This document shows, one piece after another, positions 10,576 through 21,740 of a DNA stretch of 64,000 bases. Position numbers and translations under genes: made by a program. Origin of the DNA: Helicoverpa zea (taxonomy: Eukaryota; Arthropoda; Insecta; Lepidoptera; Noctuidae); the NCBI RefSeq assembly GCF_022581195.2, contig NC_061474.1:1178001-1242000 (forward strand). Reading direction: 5' to 3'. Position 1 is the first letter of the stretch. Each line of letters begins with the position of its first letter. The notes beneath the pieces were generated by a model, which saw only the letters and a list, made by a program, of their open reading frames with translations, did not search any database and was not told the DNA's origin.

Positions 10576-12025
10576 TACAAAAAATAAAATTGATTGAGCA
10601 TATGCACTTTAATTTTGCACATGTTTTAGCTTACTAGATATTTCACATTATAGATATCTATCTTTATTATTTGACATTTTAGATATCTATCTTTGCCATA
10701 CTATGTCACAATAACTACAATAAAAATTTTAAAACTAACCTAACCAACAACACAAAAAAAAAACTAAAATAGCCGACCACCACAACCTTCAACCACGCTC
10801 ACCCCACCCACGAAACTACGCTACCATACCTTCAACCCTTTCCATCTACCCTACATCTTTGCACCAGTAGGCTGTAGGTTGGCTACCGATCCATCACGAG
10901 CGTAGAATGTAAACACGCAGGGTTGCCTCGCGAGGATTTATTCGGATAAGTTAAGAATATTAGATGTGACGCGACCCGGGTAGAGCAACAAATACTATGT
11001 ATTTTGTACTTGTAAATGTGGTTGGTTTTGTGGGTTAAAGAATTAAGTGTAGTCATGTGTTGGAGTGAAATTCTTATTTGCATTTTTTTCTGATATACTT
11101 TTTATGGATAGTATGAAGTAAAATTAAGTCATGTTTTCAACTGCATAACAATAAGCAACATGAAAAAATACAAAAATCGGTCTTTTTTGTGATAATTTTA
11201 ATTTCGGATTTAAATCAGAGAAAAAATACATCATTTTGAATTTATAAAACAATTAATATTTCGTTCACAACTTTTTTAATTTTGCACATTTTGTCGGATA
11301 TTTTTTCTGCGGATAATTACAAAAATATCCGCTTGTCACAGCCCTAAGTATGAAAGGATTAGTGTGGAGGCAGCTCGGATGTGATTTGTTTATGATCATC
11401 TCAAACGTTCCTCAAACGATACCGGAGCCATTTGTTTGAAAACTCCTTTGATTGATTTGACGGTAACATTTTTTGTGTTATAAATAACTCTCAGTAATTA
11501 ATTTGAGGTTTAAATGTACTTTTTGCTGTCGCATTTTATATTAAAATACAGTACACTGGTACACAGTATTTTATTTATTTAGGTTAGTCAACAAATATAA
11601 AATATATATAGCCAATTCATAACTAAGATAGCATTTACAAATGCAACAAAACTTTCGGTACTGTTCTAAGTATACTGTTGATCGGCGTAGTCACTTGACT
11701 ACGGCGTAGTCGATATGATGACGTCACTGCTACGTTAGCTACGAAGCGTAGCAACTACGAAATATTTTTTAAAGTTATGTATCAAATTATTCATAGATTG
11801 ACACCTATAAAATCTTCCAATATCTATACAATTTGCATATGAATAAAAAAATAATTAAAATCAAAGGGCTCTTTGATCAGTATCTAGAATGAGCAGCCTC
11901 ATAAAAAATAACAAAGGACATTATGATCAAAGCTAAAACATTGATCGCGTTACAGTAATGAATGAACTTTTTAATTGTTGTCCATTCATTTAAAAACTCG
12001 ATCAGCGGATACAAATTATGATATA
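10576..12025. other. Unassigned DNA with a CTACG-rich patch
   Basis: Mostly AT-rich. 11690-11760 holds repeated GTAGTC/CTACG words (GGCGTAGTC, GCTACGTTAGC, GCTACGAAGCGTAGC). A second patch of this kind lies at 47180-47255. No gene recognised. Confidence 0.5.
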
Positions 12026-12211
12026 CTAGCTTCCGCCAGCGGCTTCGCTCGCGTGGTGTGTTGTTAAAAAGTAGCCTATGTGTTAATCCAGGGTATCACC
12101 TATCTACATACCAAATTTCAATCAAATCGGTCCAGCCGTTTTTGCGTGAATGAATAACAAACATACATCCATACATTCTCACAAACTTTCACATTTATAA
12201 TATTAGTAGGA
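12026..12211 (-). mobile_element. Mini-Helitron, 186 bp
   Basis: On the minus strand it starts TCCTACTAATATTATAAATG (ending at 12211) and finishes with a GC-rich hairpin (GCGAAGCCGCTGGCGG) and CTAG (12029-12026) followed by T. It has both Helitron ends and no coding sequence, so it is a non-autonomous copy. A worn relative lies at about 12270-12440. Confidence 0.85.
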
Positions 12212-12269
12212 AAGTAGGATATAAGTAGGAAGTAGGATTTTCGGTTCAAGCCTCAAACGGAAAAACAAT

Positions 12270-12440
12270 ATACTATCTTTTGCCAGCGGTTTCACCCACA
12301 TCCAGTGGGAACTACGTCGCGAATATTAATAAAAAGTAGTCTATAGTTTTCTTCGATAGATATGGAATCTAATACTAGTTAAATTTTCAGATTGGTTTAG
12401 TTGTTCTTGAGATAAGTGCGTTCCAGCAAACAAAATCTTC
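12270..12440 (-). repeat. Decayed Helitron-type repeat
   Basis: Contains TTGCCAGCGGTTTCACCCAC and AAAAAGTAGTCTATAG, resembling the internal text of Helitron-type copies in the window. Ends are not preserved. Confidence 0.4.
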
Positions 12441-12534
12441 GGTTTTAAATATTAGTAATAAATATGGATAGATGTGTGTTTCTATTATAGTTAACTAAAC
12501 TAATGCTTAATCAAATACCTTATTTCAAAATTAA

Positions 12535-12833
12535 GGTATAAATAAATAAATAAATATAAATAATGTCGGGACACCTTTTCACACACGGTCGGTTAGCCCC
12601 ATGGTAAGTTATTAATTAACTTGTGTTATGGGTGCTAACACAACTGATAAACTACATAAAGCTACATATACACATATTGATAAATACATATTGTAACACC
12701 CAGACCATGGCTAACAAGCATTGCTCATCACACAAAATGTCGACCGAACCGGGAATCGAACCCGGGACCTCAGGTCCGGCAGTCCGGCTTGGTGACCTTT
12801 GCGCCACAGAGGTCGTCAAATATACCTAATAAT
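12535..12833 (-). mobile_element. SINE-3, tRNA-derived, full length
   Basis: The minus strand begins near 12833 with a tRNA-like head carrying a box A (TGGCGCAAAGGTC) and an excellent box B (GGTTCGATTCC, near 12772-12762). A tRNA-unrelated body follows, with an (ATTT)n tail at 12540-12560. This is a typical RNA polymerase III SINE. It is not a tRNA gene, because the anticodon arm is not clover-leaf compatible and a 200-bp body follows. Confidence 0.88.
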
Positions 12834-13977
12834 AATATAATATAGGTTATATATATGTATCAGTCGATAATAATGAAAGAATAAGTAAAATAGCACTCTG
12901 TCTCACCTGAGTATCGATCTAAAAACCACTCAAAAGCCAAGTAAAATAAACAAATAGTATACAAACATAGCAAGAAAGTGGTATTTGTCTGACAGGTGTT
13001 CACCTAGATACGGAAATCGATTTGTTTGTATTGCCTTCGAATATATTGCTTAGATCAAGATGTCTGTATGTTAGCGATCAAATGGATATGAATCCAATAT
13101 GCTTCAAGATATCCTTTGACCTTGCTATGATTAGTCTTAAAGTTTTAGTCGGCCGATAGTTCGTTGTATGAAGGTGAATTTTATTATAATACACACTAAT
13201 TATAACCTACATTGATTGCATTCACAATTTCTTTAAAAAACGGTGTGTGGATGTTCTAAGATGACTCAAATAAACACCTCAGTCATCATTCAAATTCCCA
13301 CTCAAATCAACAAACAAATAAAAATGCAGACCACAGATAAACGAATAACTTCATACCTTTATCCGGTCCGTTCCGGTTATAACCGGTTCGGCCATAACTC
13401 AAGCTTTACTGTTTACATTGTGGACAAAAAGATATTAAACATTTTACGATGCACTCTTTAATCTATGACGGTTGTCCCTGTGACCCGAATATTGATTCTT
13501 AAGTATGGAAATACTTTCAACAGAGAGAGAGAAAAGATGAGAAAGTATTGGTGTCCCTTTCGTTTTAGTAATAAAAAGGTTTTATTTAATGTTCGTGTTT
13601 TATGAGGGTTCGTAGTGATTTGAATGGTGTCAATATGGAGTTTCACGCTGTATTTGCCACAGGGTGTTTTCAAAAAGATTTAAAATACTTTTTGTACTGT
13701 ACGAGTAGATAACAGATTTCAAGTTGGTTTTAGTAGGTAAGATTTCTTTTTTTTGTGTTATATAAATATGCAGCTTTCAACTACTGAACATCGTCGTAGT
13801 CACTGTATGTAACTGTCAGTCAAACTTCGTAATAGTCTATCTTTGACACCCACTGTAAGGTAGATGCCCACACAAAGTTACAGCCTTTATAAAATAACGT
13901 AGGTTTAGTGTTCGCTGGGTCTCGATCTATTAGTTTCCTAGTTGTATGCAATACAAAAAAGCCTTTTCGTCAGCGAC
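12834..13977. other. Unassigned DNA with one MITE-1 fragment
   Basis: TTTAGTCGGCCGATAGTTCG at 13146-13165 is one end of MITE-1 without its partner. The rest is AT-rich with no recognised feature. Confidence 0.5.
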
Positions 13978-14360
13978 TTTAATCGCGTGTGCAACAGGGG
14001 AGCATTTGAAAGTCGTTTGTTGCTGTTATTCAATTCACAGTGGCAAGTATTGCACAAATAGATTTAGCTGATATCACTTAGAGACCGTCTCTCGTGGCTT
14101 TCCTTTGCAAGTAGATACAATCGACTTGTTTGTTTTTATGTTTGATATGGTATTAAAAATGTTAAAATAATTGGTTAGTAAGTGGTATTTTTAAGTTACA
14201 ATTGAGTTCCACTAATATTATAAACGAGGGTATGTACGTTTAATCGCGTGTGCAACAGGGGAGCATTTGAAGTCGTTTGTTGCTGTTATTCAATTCACAG
14301 CGGCGAGCATTGCACAATTAGATTTAGCTGATGTCATTTAGACGGTCTCTCGTGGCTATT
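13978..14360 (+). repeat. Direct duplication of a ~122-bp segment, period 261 bp
   Basis: TTTAATCGCGTGTGCAACAG begins copies at 13978 and 14239. Each runs to a GGTCTCTCGTGGCT or CGTCTCTCGTGGCT block. There are several substitutions and small gaps between them. The 138 bp between the copies is not shared. No coding signature. Confidence 0.85.
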
Positions 14361-15959
14361 CCGGGAATCTGGAAAAGGACTCATGTGTAGACATTTTTTT
14401 TACTTAGATAGTAAAAAAAATGTAACATAAAACAACTATGTTAAAATAACTATCTAAGTTATTTTATTTCAGTGTCTTATCTATACCATTTATCAATATT
14501 ATATAGCTGAAAATTTTGTTTGTGTGATTGAACGTGCTAATCTTAGAAACTACTGGTTCGATTAAAAAAATATTAAACCGTTAGATAGCCCAGTTATCGA
14601 GGAAGGCGACTGGGTTTTTATCCGGGTTTGTGGAGAAGTTCCCACTCGATGTGGGTGAAACCGCTGGTATGATCTAGTTTAGCATTCTAAAAATATATTT
14701 ACAACCACCTAAATTTCCCAAAAAATCATCTATGTATACAGCTGCACCGCTAATTATTTTACCAACCCTAAAACAAGAACCGAACCCCAAATGATCAACA
14801 AGTTCAGCACAACTACACTAACGGGTAAAAAAAACGACCCACTCCCACTCCAAAGAATTAGGAGCCCTACATTTTTTCAGTGGAAAAGTATTTTTTTTCA
14901 ACTCACAATAATGTTGTTCCCGTAAATTAGTTTTCTGAAAGCACTTGGGACCTTTTGTGATGGATAACCATTTTGTTGCGTTTTATTTTCAGCTGGTTTT
15001 TCTGTTCCCTTTTTTCTGCCGGCAACGAACTGATGGGTATATTTTTTTGTGAGTAATGGGTGACATGGGGTTTCGTATTTTTGCTTTTCATGCACTGTTT
15101 TGGTGATGTCGATTAGTTTAGTAGTGTGATGATGTTTTCGATATGTAATGTGGGCATATGGTTGTGTGGTTGTGTCAACCCGGTTGTATCCAATTTGACA
15201 CTATAGTTTCAATATCCTGTATCTAAAGTCTGAATTGTAAAAAAAAATCTGTGATAGATAGCTCATTTATCGAGGTTGCAGGTTACTTCGGTTTAAGTAC
15301 CTACTATATTTCAGCACATCTTTTTCTTCCCCTACAATTCCTCTTTACATAATTTATATCCAAGTCTAGCATGCCAATAATGTGGCAGGCGAGGAGCTAG
15401 GCTGTATAGATTCAGATAAAATTTTGCATGGAGATAGTTGAACCTGGAAACGATTAAATATAATCCGAGCGTGGTAAGTAGTTCCACAGAAAATATCTTT
15501 ACTCTACTTATCTCCTTTTCTCATAAATTCCAAAATATTTGCTTCCCCACTTGCATTTCTGCCTACCCTATATAATTAATGCAAGTCTAGCCAAGCAACC
15601 TAGTGTAAAGGTCTAAGCGCAAATACTTAATCACTAATTACCTAGCCGTCATAAATGTAATTAATTTTAGCGGTATCTTCGTCAGCGGTGTGAGGTATAA
15701 GCTGATAGCGGGGGTGAGCTAATTAAGTTGTTTTGAAGTTTATTAGACATTGAGGTATCACCTTTTGAGGAAGAAGAGGGGAGTTATAAGTTTGACGTGT
15801 AGTTCTGTTTATCTGTGGCATCGTGGCTCCCAAACATATACAGTATTGTGTGTCATGTTTGGAAAATACCAATACACATGTGTGTTTGATTTAGTCTATA
15901 AAAGTTCGAGTTATTCGGGAATCGAACAGTGATGTACTGACTACGACGCTATCAGTCGT
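14361..15959. other. Unassigned DNA with a small hairpin and a decayed repeat
   Basis: ACATTTTTTTTACT near 14390 pairs perfectly with AGTAAAAAAAATGT, with a 5-base loop. 14520-14675 contains CCCACTCGATGTGGGTGAAA and looks like a worn interspersed repeat. The rest holds nothing I recognise. Confidence 0.45.
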
Positions 15960-16003
15960 CCTCCTTAACAAGACTCCCCCCATCTCCCCCCCCCCCCCCA
16001 ACA

Positions 16004-16204
16004 CAGCTCCCTAATAAACCTTTATTATTATTTTTTTTTTAACGACGTCAAAAATCATCAAATGACCCCTCCCGCTGTGGGTTAGCAGCGGTGAGGGAGT
16101 TTCAGACTCTTACTGACTAAAAACCGTCGTGTTCCGTCGTAGGCCTTTTATGTGCCAGGGCCGCGGTAACTCTTTCGAACAACTCGCAGCTCCCTAATAA
16201 ACCT
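16004..16204 (-). mobile_element. SINE-2 copy with 18-bp target duplication
   Basis: The target duplication CAGCTCCCTAATAAACCT is present at 16004-16021 and 16187-16204. The 165-bp insert between them (16022-16186) starts with T-rich sequence and holds the SINE-2 blocks GGTTAGCAGCGGTGAGGGAG, CGTCGTAGGCCTTTTATGTG and CCGCGGTAAC. In element orientation it is 5'-truncated compared with 38056-38277. A poly-C run precedes it at about 15984-15999. Confidence 0.92.
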
Positions 16205-16715
16205 AACCCTAATATACTGCCTACCCACTACATCTTAACCCTTACACCGCTGCAGAGGCTCTACGCAAAAACGGGAGCCCCGCTCATCCCGATATTAACG
16301 TTGGCACATGAGGAATGGTGCCCGGAGAGACTCGACAAATAAATATGCAATGTTGGCTTTGAGTATTAATCATTGTAAGAGCGTATTGCAGTTCGTTGTG
16401 GCACAATGAAGGTTGTGTTTTGAAAATGTGTGCTAGTCTTTCGCTAGTGGTTTCTCTCACTTCTTGAAGTAACCATAGCTTGCAACGGGATAGGAAAGAT
16501 CTTATATGTTATTCTGATTTATAAGCTATACTACGTAGGTACCTACCAAGTTTCATCAAATTTCGTTCAGACGATTGTGCACTCAGTCACAGACTCAGTC
16601 TTTATAAAATAATGTGATAGCTTTTTTGTTCCAGATTCAATTATATACAAATATCGCATAATAGAATAAGGAATTGACATTAATTAGGTACCTAACCAAA
16701 AAAACACCATCATAT
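16205..16715. other. Unassigned DNA
   Basis: Nothing recognised except a short stretch near 16530-16610 (ACCAAGTTTCATCAAATTTC) in the style of moth interspersed repeats. Confidence 0.4.
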
Positions 16716-16739
16716 ATCTAAGCTTTTTTGATAAAAGCT

Positions 16740-17075
16740 ATTAAAAACCGTATTTGTTTTCGCCACCCGAAGATGTTAGTCGGCGGCGGGGACAGTCTCC
16801 CCAGTTGATGCGACGTGAAGATGTTGAAGCGCCGGTTACGCCGCACCCCGCGCACCCTGCCTGTGCGCTGAAGAACGAAGATAGGTCGCGATCTCTTGAA
16901 CGCCAACGGGACGGAATAAATAATACACCGCTTGCTTGTAGAACTAGCAGCCGGACGCGACGTGTTGTTTCGGCGGAGACTCGTAGCGAAGTGACTGTGT
17001 GGGCGTCGCGGCCCGCCTTTTATTTCGCGAGCCGCGAGCTCACACCGAAACAGACACGGTCGCCCGGTTTGCGTG
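16740..17075 (-). other. GC-rich island, possible first exon
   Basis: A sharp rise in GC and CpG within AT-rich surroundings. On the minus strand a candidate core promoter (separate entry) would start a transcript near 16997 running through this island. Open frames exist on both strands (108 codons plus, 62 codons minus), but neither shows a recognisable domain, and high GC lengthens open frames by chance. It could be a host 5' exon, an LTR or a repeat. I cannot decide from sequence alone. Confidence 0.35.
16994..17025 (-). promoter_or_regulatory. Candidate core promoter: TATA-like box plus initiator
   Basis: On the minus strand AATAAAAGG (17025-17017) lies about 20-26 bases upstream of CACAGTCAC (around 16999-16991), which resembles the arthropod initiator. 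Spacing and GC-rich context suit a polymerase II start. The evidence is motif-level only. Confidence 0.3.
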
Positions 17076-17229
17076 GGTAGTTTTATTGATTCACCAATAG
17101 ATTCTTAGTATTTGTGTACATGTGTATATATATATTTCTACTTATAATCTAATTAGTCTTACAATAAAGTATATACATTTGCTAATTAGAACTAATAATT
17201 TCCCTTAATAAGAATCTAACTGGTGTATG

Positions 17230-17580
17230 TCTGAGTCTCTAGGTCGGATAACCGTTTTCTAGGTTTAGGTCATAGGAATCCTAACGGTGATCCTAACCCT
17301 TGGTCTTGGAGACTCAGCACACGGCTGTGATCCGTATGTACCCACCACCCTTCGACCCTTCCATGGTCGCGAGGTAATGCCCTGGCTCTCAGGCGCTGAC
17401 ATTCCTCGGCGTTTTACCCTTGGGTGGTGGTACTGCCTGGATCCCCTAACCCTACCCATCACTCCTCGTGGTGATGAGCAGGTCGCCTATCCCTGAAACT
17501 AAGTCATCATCATACCACGGCAGCAGCAGGGCTAGGCCCAACATAGCATGCTGCCAGTGACTTAGCCCCAGGTACCCTAT
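17230..17580. other. GC-richer block of unknown nature
   Basis: Contains a short hairpin-forming stretch near 17520-17560 (GGCAGCAGC ... GCATGCTGCC) and CCTAACCCTACCC. Open frames of 65-69 codons on both strands overlap one another and match nothing I know. It may belong with 16740-17075 and 17880-17990 as parts of one unit. Confidence 0.3.
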
Positions 17581-18000
17581 TCACACAAATAAAACCACCC
17601 CGCAACATAATTATTTATTTATAAAACTTATAACTAACATAATAAACAAAAAATAAAAACAAAAGTTACGTAATTAAACACGAAAACGTAAACAAACATT
17701 ACACATAATGAGATCAACATTTCTTATCATTACACATCTTATCATAACTTTATATACAACATATTCATTAGTAAACAATATCTTTGGACTTTAATCAATT
17801 TTAATTAACATTTAAATATTTACATAAACACGATATTATTCACGATAAAATTACAATTACAAGCGAAATAACGAGTAGCTATCGGTACGCGCCTAAGTGT
17901 GGACGGCTCTGCCTGCCACTACTTGAGACCCCCGTGTCCGAGGGTCTATGTTTTGCTCGCCGCGCGTAATCCGTCGCCGACAGTATTGGTATGAAACATG
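17581..18000 (-). other. Possible terminal exon and 3' UTR, minus strand
   Basis: 17880-17990 is GC-rich and carries a minus-strand open frame of about 30 codons to a stop. It is followed downstream on the same strand by about 280 bp of AT-rich DNA with AATAAA-type words (near 17610 and 17588). That is the look of a last exon and 3' UTR, but no domain, splice acceptor or homologue is recognised. Confidence 0.2.
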
Positions 18001-18734
18001 CTTAAAAACAACCTATCTATTTACAAAATTATTTTCTCACTGTCGTATTGTAAAAAATACCATATAAACACGCTGTCTAATACATACCCAAAACTTCCTC
18101 ACCTTCTAATTTCCACGGCGTCGGTCGCCATTTAGAATATCTGTGATAAAGTAAAATTATATTCTCTATTTCGTCTGTATAATTACGTTAGGATTGTGAA
18201 CGCTGTTCATTACCTTTGTGCTAGGAGAAAATAACAAAATTATATTTAAAATAAGGGTGGTATTACTACTAACTGTACTAATATAATATAAAGGATTTTT
18301 TTTTTGTTTGTTTGTTTTTTTCCCTGAATGATACTAAACTAATTTAGAAATATTAGGACGCTACATTTACATTTACAGTGGCATATTCTATATTTTTGGT
18401 CCGGGTATGGAAAAAAATCCCCCGGGGCGCGGATAAAATAGAGGGGAAAACCTGTAAAATATGCTGATTGATCTAACTTTACTTAAAGAAATAAATACGA
18501 TAATACTTGCTGATATATAATTGTCATTAATATCGCTTAGATTTAATCAAATGTCCGTATTTTTCAAGTTCTTAAACGGTTTTATTTAGCTTACCCCGTT
18601 TGTTTTATTTATTCATTCTTGGGTCAAATTTAGTAATTCAAATTTCACCCTCTTCCTGTCAACCGATTAATCTGAAATTTTGTATACACCTTTAATTCCG
18701 ATGACAATACAATATAGTAATATCAATAACATTG
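18001..18734. other. Unassigned DNA leading into the satellite
   Basis: AT-rich. 18640-18734 has a CTTCCTGTCAACCGATTAAT block that reads as the unique lead-in to the tandem array. Confidence 0.45.
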
Positions 18735-19640
18735 TAAATCCAATATGGCCGCCGGCACAAAATGGCGGATAACGTAGATTTTATCAATCCCATCAATATG
18801 GGTATCAAATGAAAGGGCTCAACAAGCAGAATACAATATACTATAAAAAATTGAAATCCAAGATGGCGGCCGCTACAAAATGGCGGATAACGTAGGTTTT
18901 ATCAATCCCATCAATATGGGTATCAAATGAAAGTTCTCAACCAGTAGAATACAATGTACTATATAAAATTAAAATCCAAGATGGCGGCCTCTACAAAATG
19001 GCGGATAACTTAGGTTTTATAAATCCCATCAACATGGGTATCAAATGAAAGGACTCAACAAGTAGAATACAATTTACTATAAAAAATGAAATCCAAGATG
19101 GCGGCCGCTACAAAATGGCGGATAACGTAGGTTTTATCAATCCCATCAATATGGGTATCAAATGAAAGTTCTCAACCAGTAGAATACAATGTACTATATA
19201 AAATTAAAATCCAAGATGGCGGCCTCTACAAAATGGCGGATAACTTAAGTTTTATAAATCCCATCAACATGGGTATCAAATGAAAGGTCTCAACAAGTAG
19301 AATACAATTTACTATGCAAAATTGAAATCTAAGATGGCGGATAACGTAGGTTTTATCAATCCCATCAATATGGGTATCAAATGAAAGGGCTCAACAAACA
19401 GAATACAATATACTATAAAAAATTAAATCCAAGATGGCGGCCGCTATAAAATGGCGGATAACGTAGGTTTTATCAATCCCATCAACATGGGTATCAAATG
19501 AAAGGTCTCAACAAGTAGAATACAATTTACTATGCAAAATTGAAATCTAAGATGGCCGCCGCTACCAAATGGCTGATAACAATTTTTTATCAATCCCACC
19601 AATACGGGTATCAAATAAAAGGGCTTCACAAGTAGAAAAC
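18735..19640. repeat. 118-bp satellite with two ATGGCGG motifs per unit
   Basis: Eight head-to-tail units: AGATGGCGGCC-type words at about 18742 (diverged), 18861, 18979, 19096, 19214, 19332, 19432 and 19550. Most steps are 117-118 bp. The 100-bp step reflects a deletion of about 17 bp that removed the second motif of one unit. Each full unit holds AAGATGGCGGCC and then CAAAATGGCGGATAAC, followed by an inverted-repeat-like CCCATCAATATGGG. Units alternate between two types (GGCCGC and GGCCTC), so part of the array is a higher-order dimer of about 235 bp. Confidence 0.93.
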
Positions 19641-19645
19641 TGTCA

Positions 19646-19844
19646 GTAACTCCAGCGGGGCCCAACAGGGCCAAGGCCTGCCTGGGCTGCGAGATTGTTC
19701 GAAAGAGTTACCGCGGCCCTGGTACATAAAAGGCCTACGACGGAACAAAACGGTTTCTAGTCAAGAGTCTGACACTCCCTCACCGCTGCTGACCCACAGC
19801 AGGAGAGGTCATGTGATGATTTTTGGGGTTGTTAAAAAAAAAAG
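19646..19844 (+). mobile_element. SINE-2 copy, plus orientation
   Basis: Runs from CTCCAGCGGGGCCCAACAGG through CCGCGGCCCTGG, AAAAGGCCTACGACGGAAC and CCTCACCGCTGCTGACCCAC to an A-rich tail at 19834-19844. It is the same family as 16022-16186 and 38056-38277, and it abuts the satellite. No clean target duplication seen. Confidence 0.85.
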
Positions 19845-19987
19845 TATCTGGAAGGGCTATGTATTGAGGAATTAGATTGTAATAAATTGTCAGGTAAGAG
19901 ACCGTGTAATAATGATACACTAAATGAATTAGATAGAATGAGGAATATTCGGTACGCATTTTCATTAAATACTAAAAACTAGAAAAT

Positions 19988-20454
19988 AAAAAATCGGTAA
20001 AAAAACTTTTAAGTTAAACGGTTTTATCTTATGTGCACTGAAAACTAGAAAATAAAAAAATAGTTACTTACCTGTCAACCTACGTAGGTGGTCCCGGTCA
20101 TATTAAACTAAAATAAAAACGTGGGGCCCCTGTGAAATCCTACCTATGGCAAAGCATATCTTTATACTTTGGTAGATCATGAGCTCGGCGTTCGCCGGTG
20201 AAGCTGCTACGGCTGATTATTGATTGTCAAAATCTCCAGTTACGATTATAGTAAGTCGATGCAATCCACACCTATTATACCTCTAGAAGAAAGTACTACA
20301 GCAATAGTTAATGGGCCCCACGTTTTTATTTTAGTTTAATATGACCGGGACCACCTACGTAGGTTGACAGGTAAGTAACTATTTTTTTATTTTCTAGTTT
20401 TCAGTGCACATAAGATAAAACCGTTTAACTTAAAAGTTTTTTTACCGATTTTTT
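19988..20454. mobile_element. Foldback element, 142-bp arms
   Basis: The arms 19988-20129 and 20313-20454 are reverse complements across their whole length by eye, with a 183-bp spacer. The inner ends meet at GGGGCCC, and the arms include TGGTCCCGGTCATATTAAAC and CTACGTAGGTTGACAGGTAA. The spacer has its own small hairpin (CGGCGTTCGCCG). There is no coding frame. It is a long-TIR MITE or foldback insertion. Confidence 0.9.
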
Positions 20455-21184
20455 TTTGATGAAGTCGTTAAATGATTAAAATATAACATTGGACTAAGAT
20501 ATATAATTCTAAGTGTAATACCACCCTAAGGTACTATTGAATTTAAAATGAGGTTTGTATAATTATAACTGGGTGATACATGTGTAAATTGGGGTAGGTT
20601 AGGTCTAAAAGGTTAATTGGGGATGAAAATGAATAGACGTTTTAATTTTTTTATGGACTGTTAAACATAAAATTCTTTTGAATGTAGTTTTTGTGGCTTA
20701 TCCTTTGTTATTTTGAGCATCATATATTTTATTATTTCATGAGTAATTTCTCAGAACAAAATAAAGTAAGTAAGACGCATTCCTAGCTTTTGTTATTTAA
20801 TATGATAATTTTTAATTAATTTGTGACTAAATAAATACAGAGTATTATGAATATGTATATGCTTACATTTTATACTTTTTAGAAATATTTTTCAGTTTTG
20901 CTGTAAATATTTCTTTCGTATTATTTTAAATAAGACTTTACCTTTATAATTGTTGCATTAGTGCATAATGCATTAGTTTTTATAGCACATTACGTTAGGA
21001 ATACCTATAGATTAACAACAAAATATATTTTGAATTCTAACTTCTTACATTTCACATGCAACATCCAAGACTAATGAAGTGGTCCACTGAAAGGCTGAAA
21101 CATTCAGCACACAAAATATAGTAAACTGACACTTTTCAACTCGCTCGTTTCAATAAGCAGCTCTTTATTGAAAAACTAGATGTT
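20455..21184. other. Unassigned AT-rich DNA
   Basis: No feature recognised. Confidence 0.5.
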
Positions 21185-21232
21185 TCGGGTTCGTTTCACC
21201 CGCGGTTGGTTTAACTCTCGAACTATGTACTA
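21185..21232 (-). repeat. Left part of a split interspersed repeat
   Basis: GTTTCACCCGCGGTT and the following bases match the first half of the repeat at 3830-3960. The second half (GATAAAATATAGCCTATG) is at 26219-26236, on the far side of the SINE and LINE, which therefore landed inside it. Confidence 0.6.
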
Positions 21233-21240
21233 CTTACTCA

Positions 21241-21613
21241 TCATCATCCTCCGAGCCTTTTTCCCAACCATGTTGGGGTCGGCTTCCAATCTAACCGGAT
21301 TCAGCTGAGTACCAGTGCTTTTCAAGAAGCGACTGCCTATCTGACCTCCTCAACCCAGTTGCCCGGGCAACCCGGTACCCCTTGGTTAGACTGACGTCAG
21401 ACTTACTGGCTTCTGACTACCCGTAACGACTGCCAAGGATGTTCAATGACAGCCGGGACCTACAGTTTAACGTGCCATCCGAAGCAGTCATTGGTGTCTA
21501 AGATATACTTAGAAAGTACATACAAACTTAGAAAAGTTGCATTGGTACTTGCCTGTCCTGGGATCCCGCGCCCTCATACTTGAGAGGTTGGACCTTTACC
21601 CACTAGGCCACCG
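21241..21613 (-). mobile_element. SINE-1, full length, tRNA-type head
   Basis: On the minus strand it begins near 21613 with GTGGCCTAGTGGGT, a good box A. A B-box-like GCGGGATCCCAGG follows, then a body of about 300 bp (TCGTTACGGGTAGTCAGAAG; GGTTGAGGAGGTCAGATAGG), ending in (GAT)n at 21241-21250. It is flanked by ACTATGTACTACTTACT-like sequence on both sides, an imperfect target duplication. This is the reference copy for the family here. Confidence 0.85.
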
Positions 21614-21740
21614 TGACTTCCACTATGTATATACTACTTACTACGTATATACTACTTACGTTGCCGCTCCGCTCGTATCGCGCTCGCGAAGCGAATAAAC
21701 AAATAAATATTAAGTTCGTACGTTATTGAATAAAATAATA

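Noticed and set aside
12740..12833. Functional tRNA gene on the minus strand
   Set aside because: Boxes A and B are good, but no acceptor-stem pairing or clean clover-leaf is visible, and a SINE body with an ATTT tail follows.
16754..17080. 108-codon plus-strand protein
   Set aside because: Composition follows the GC island; no domain; an opposing minus-strand frame is equally open.
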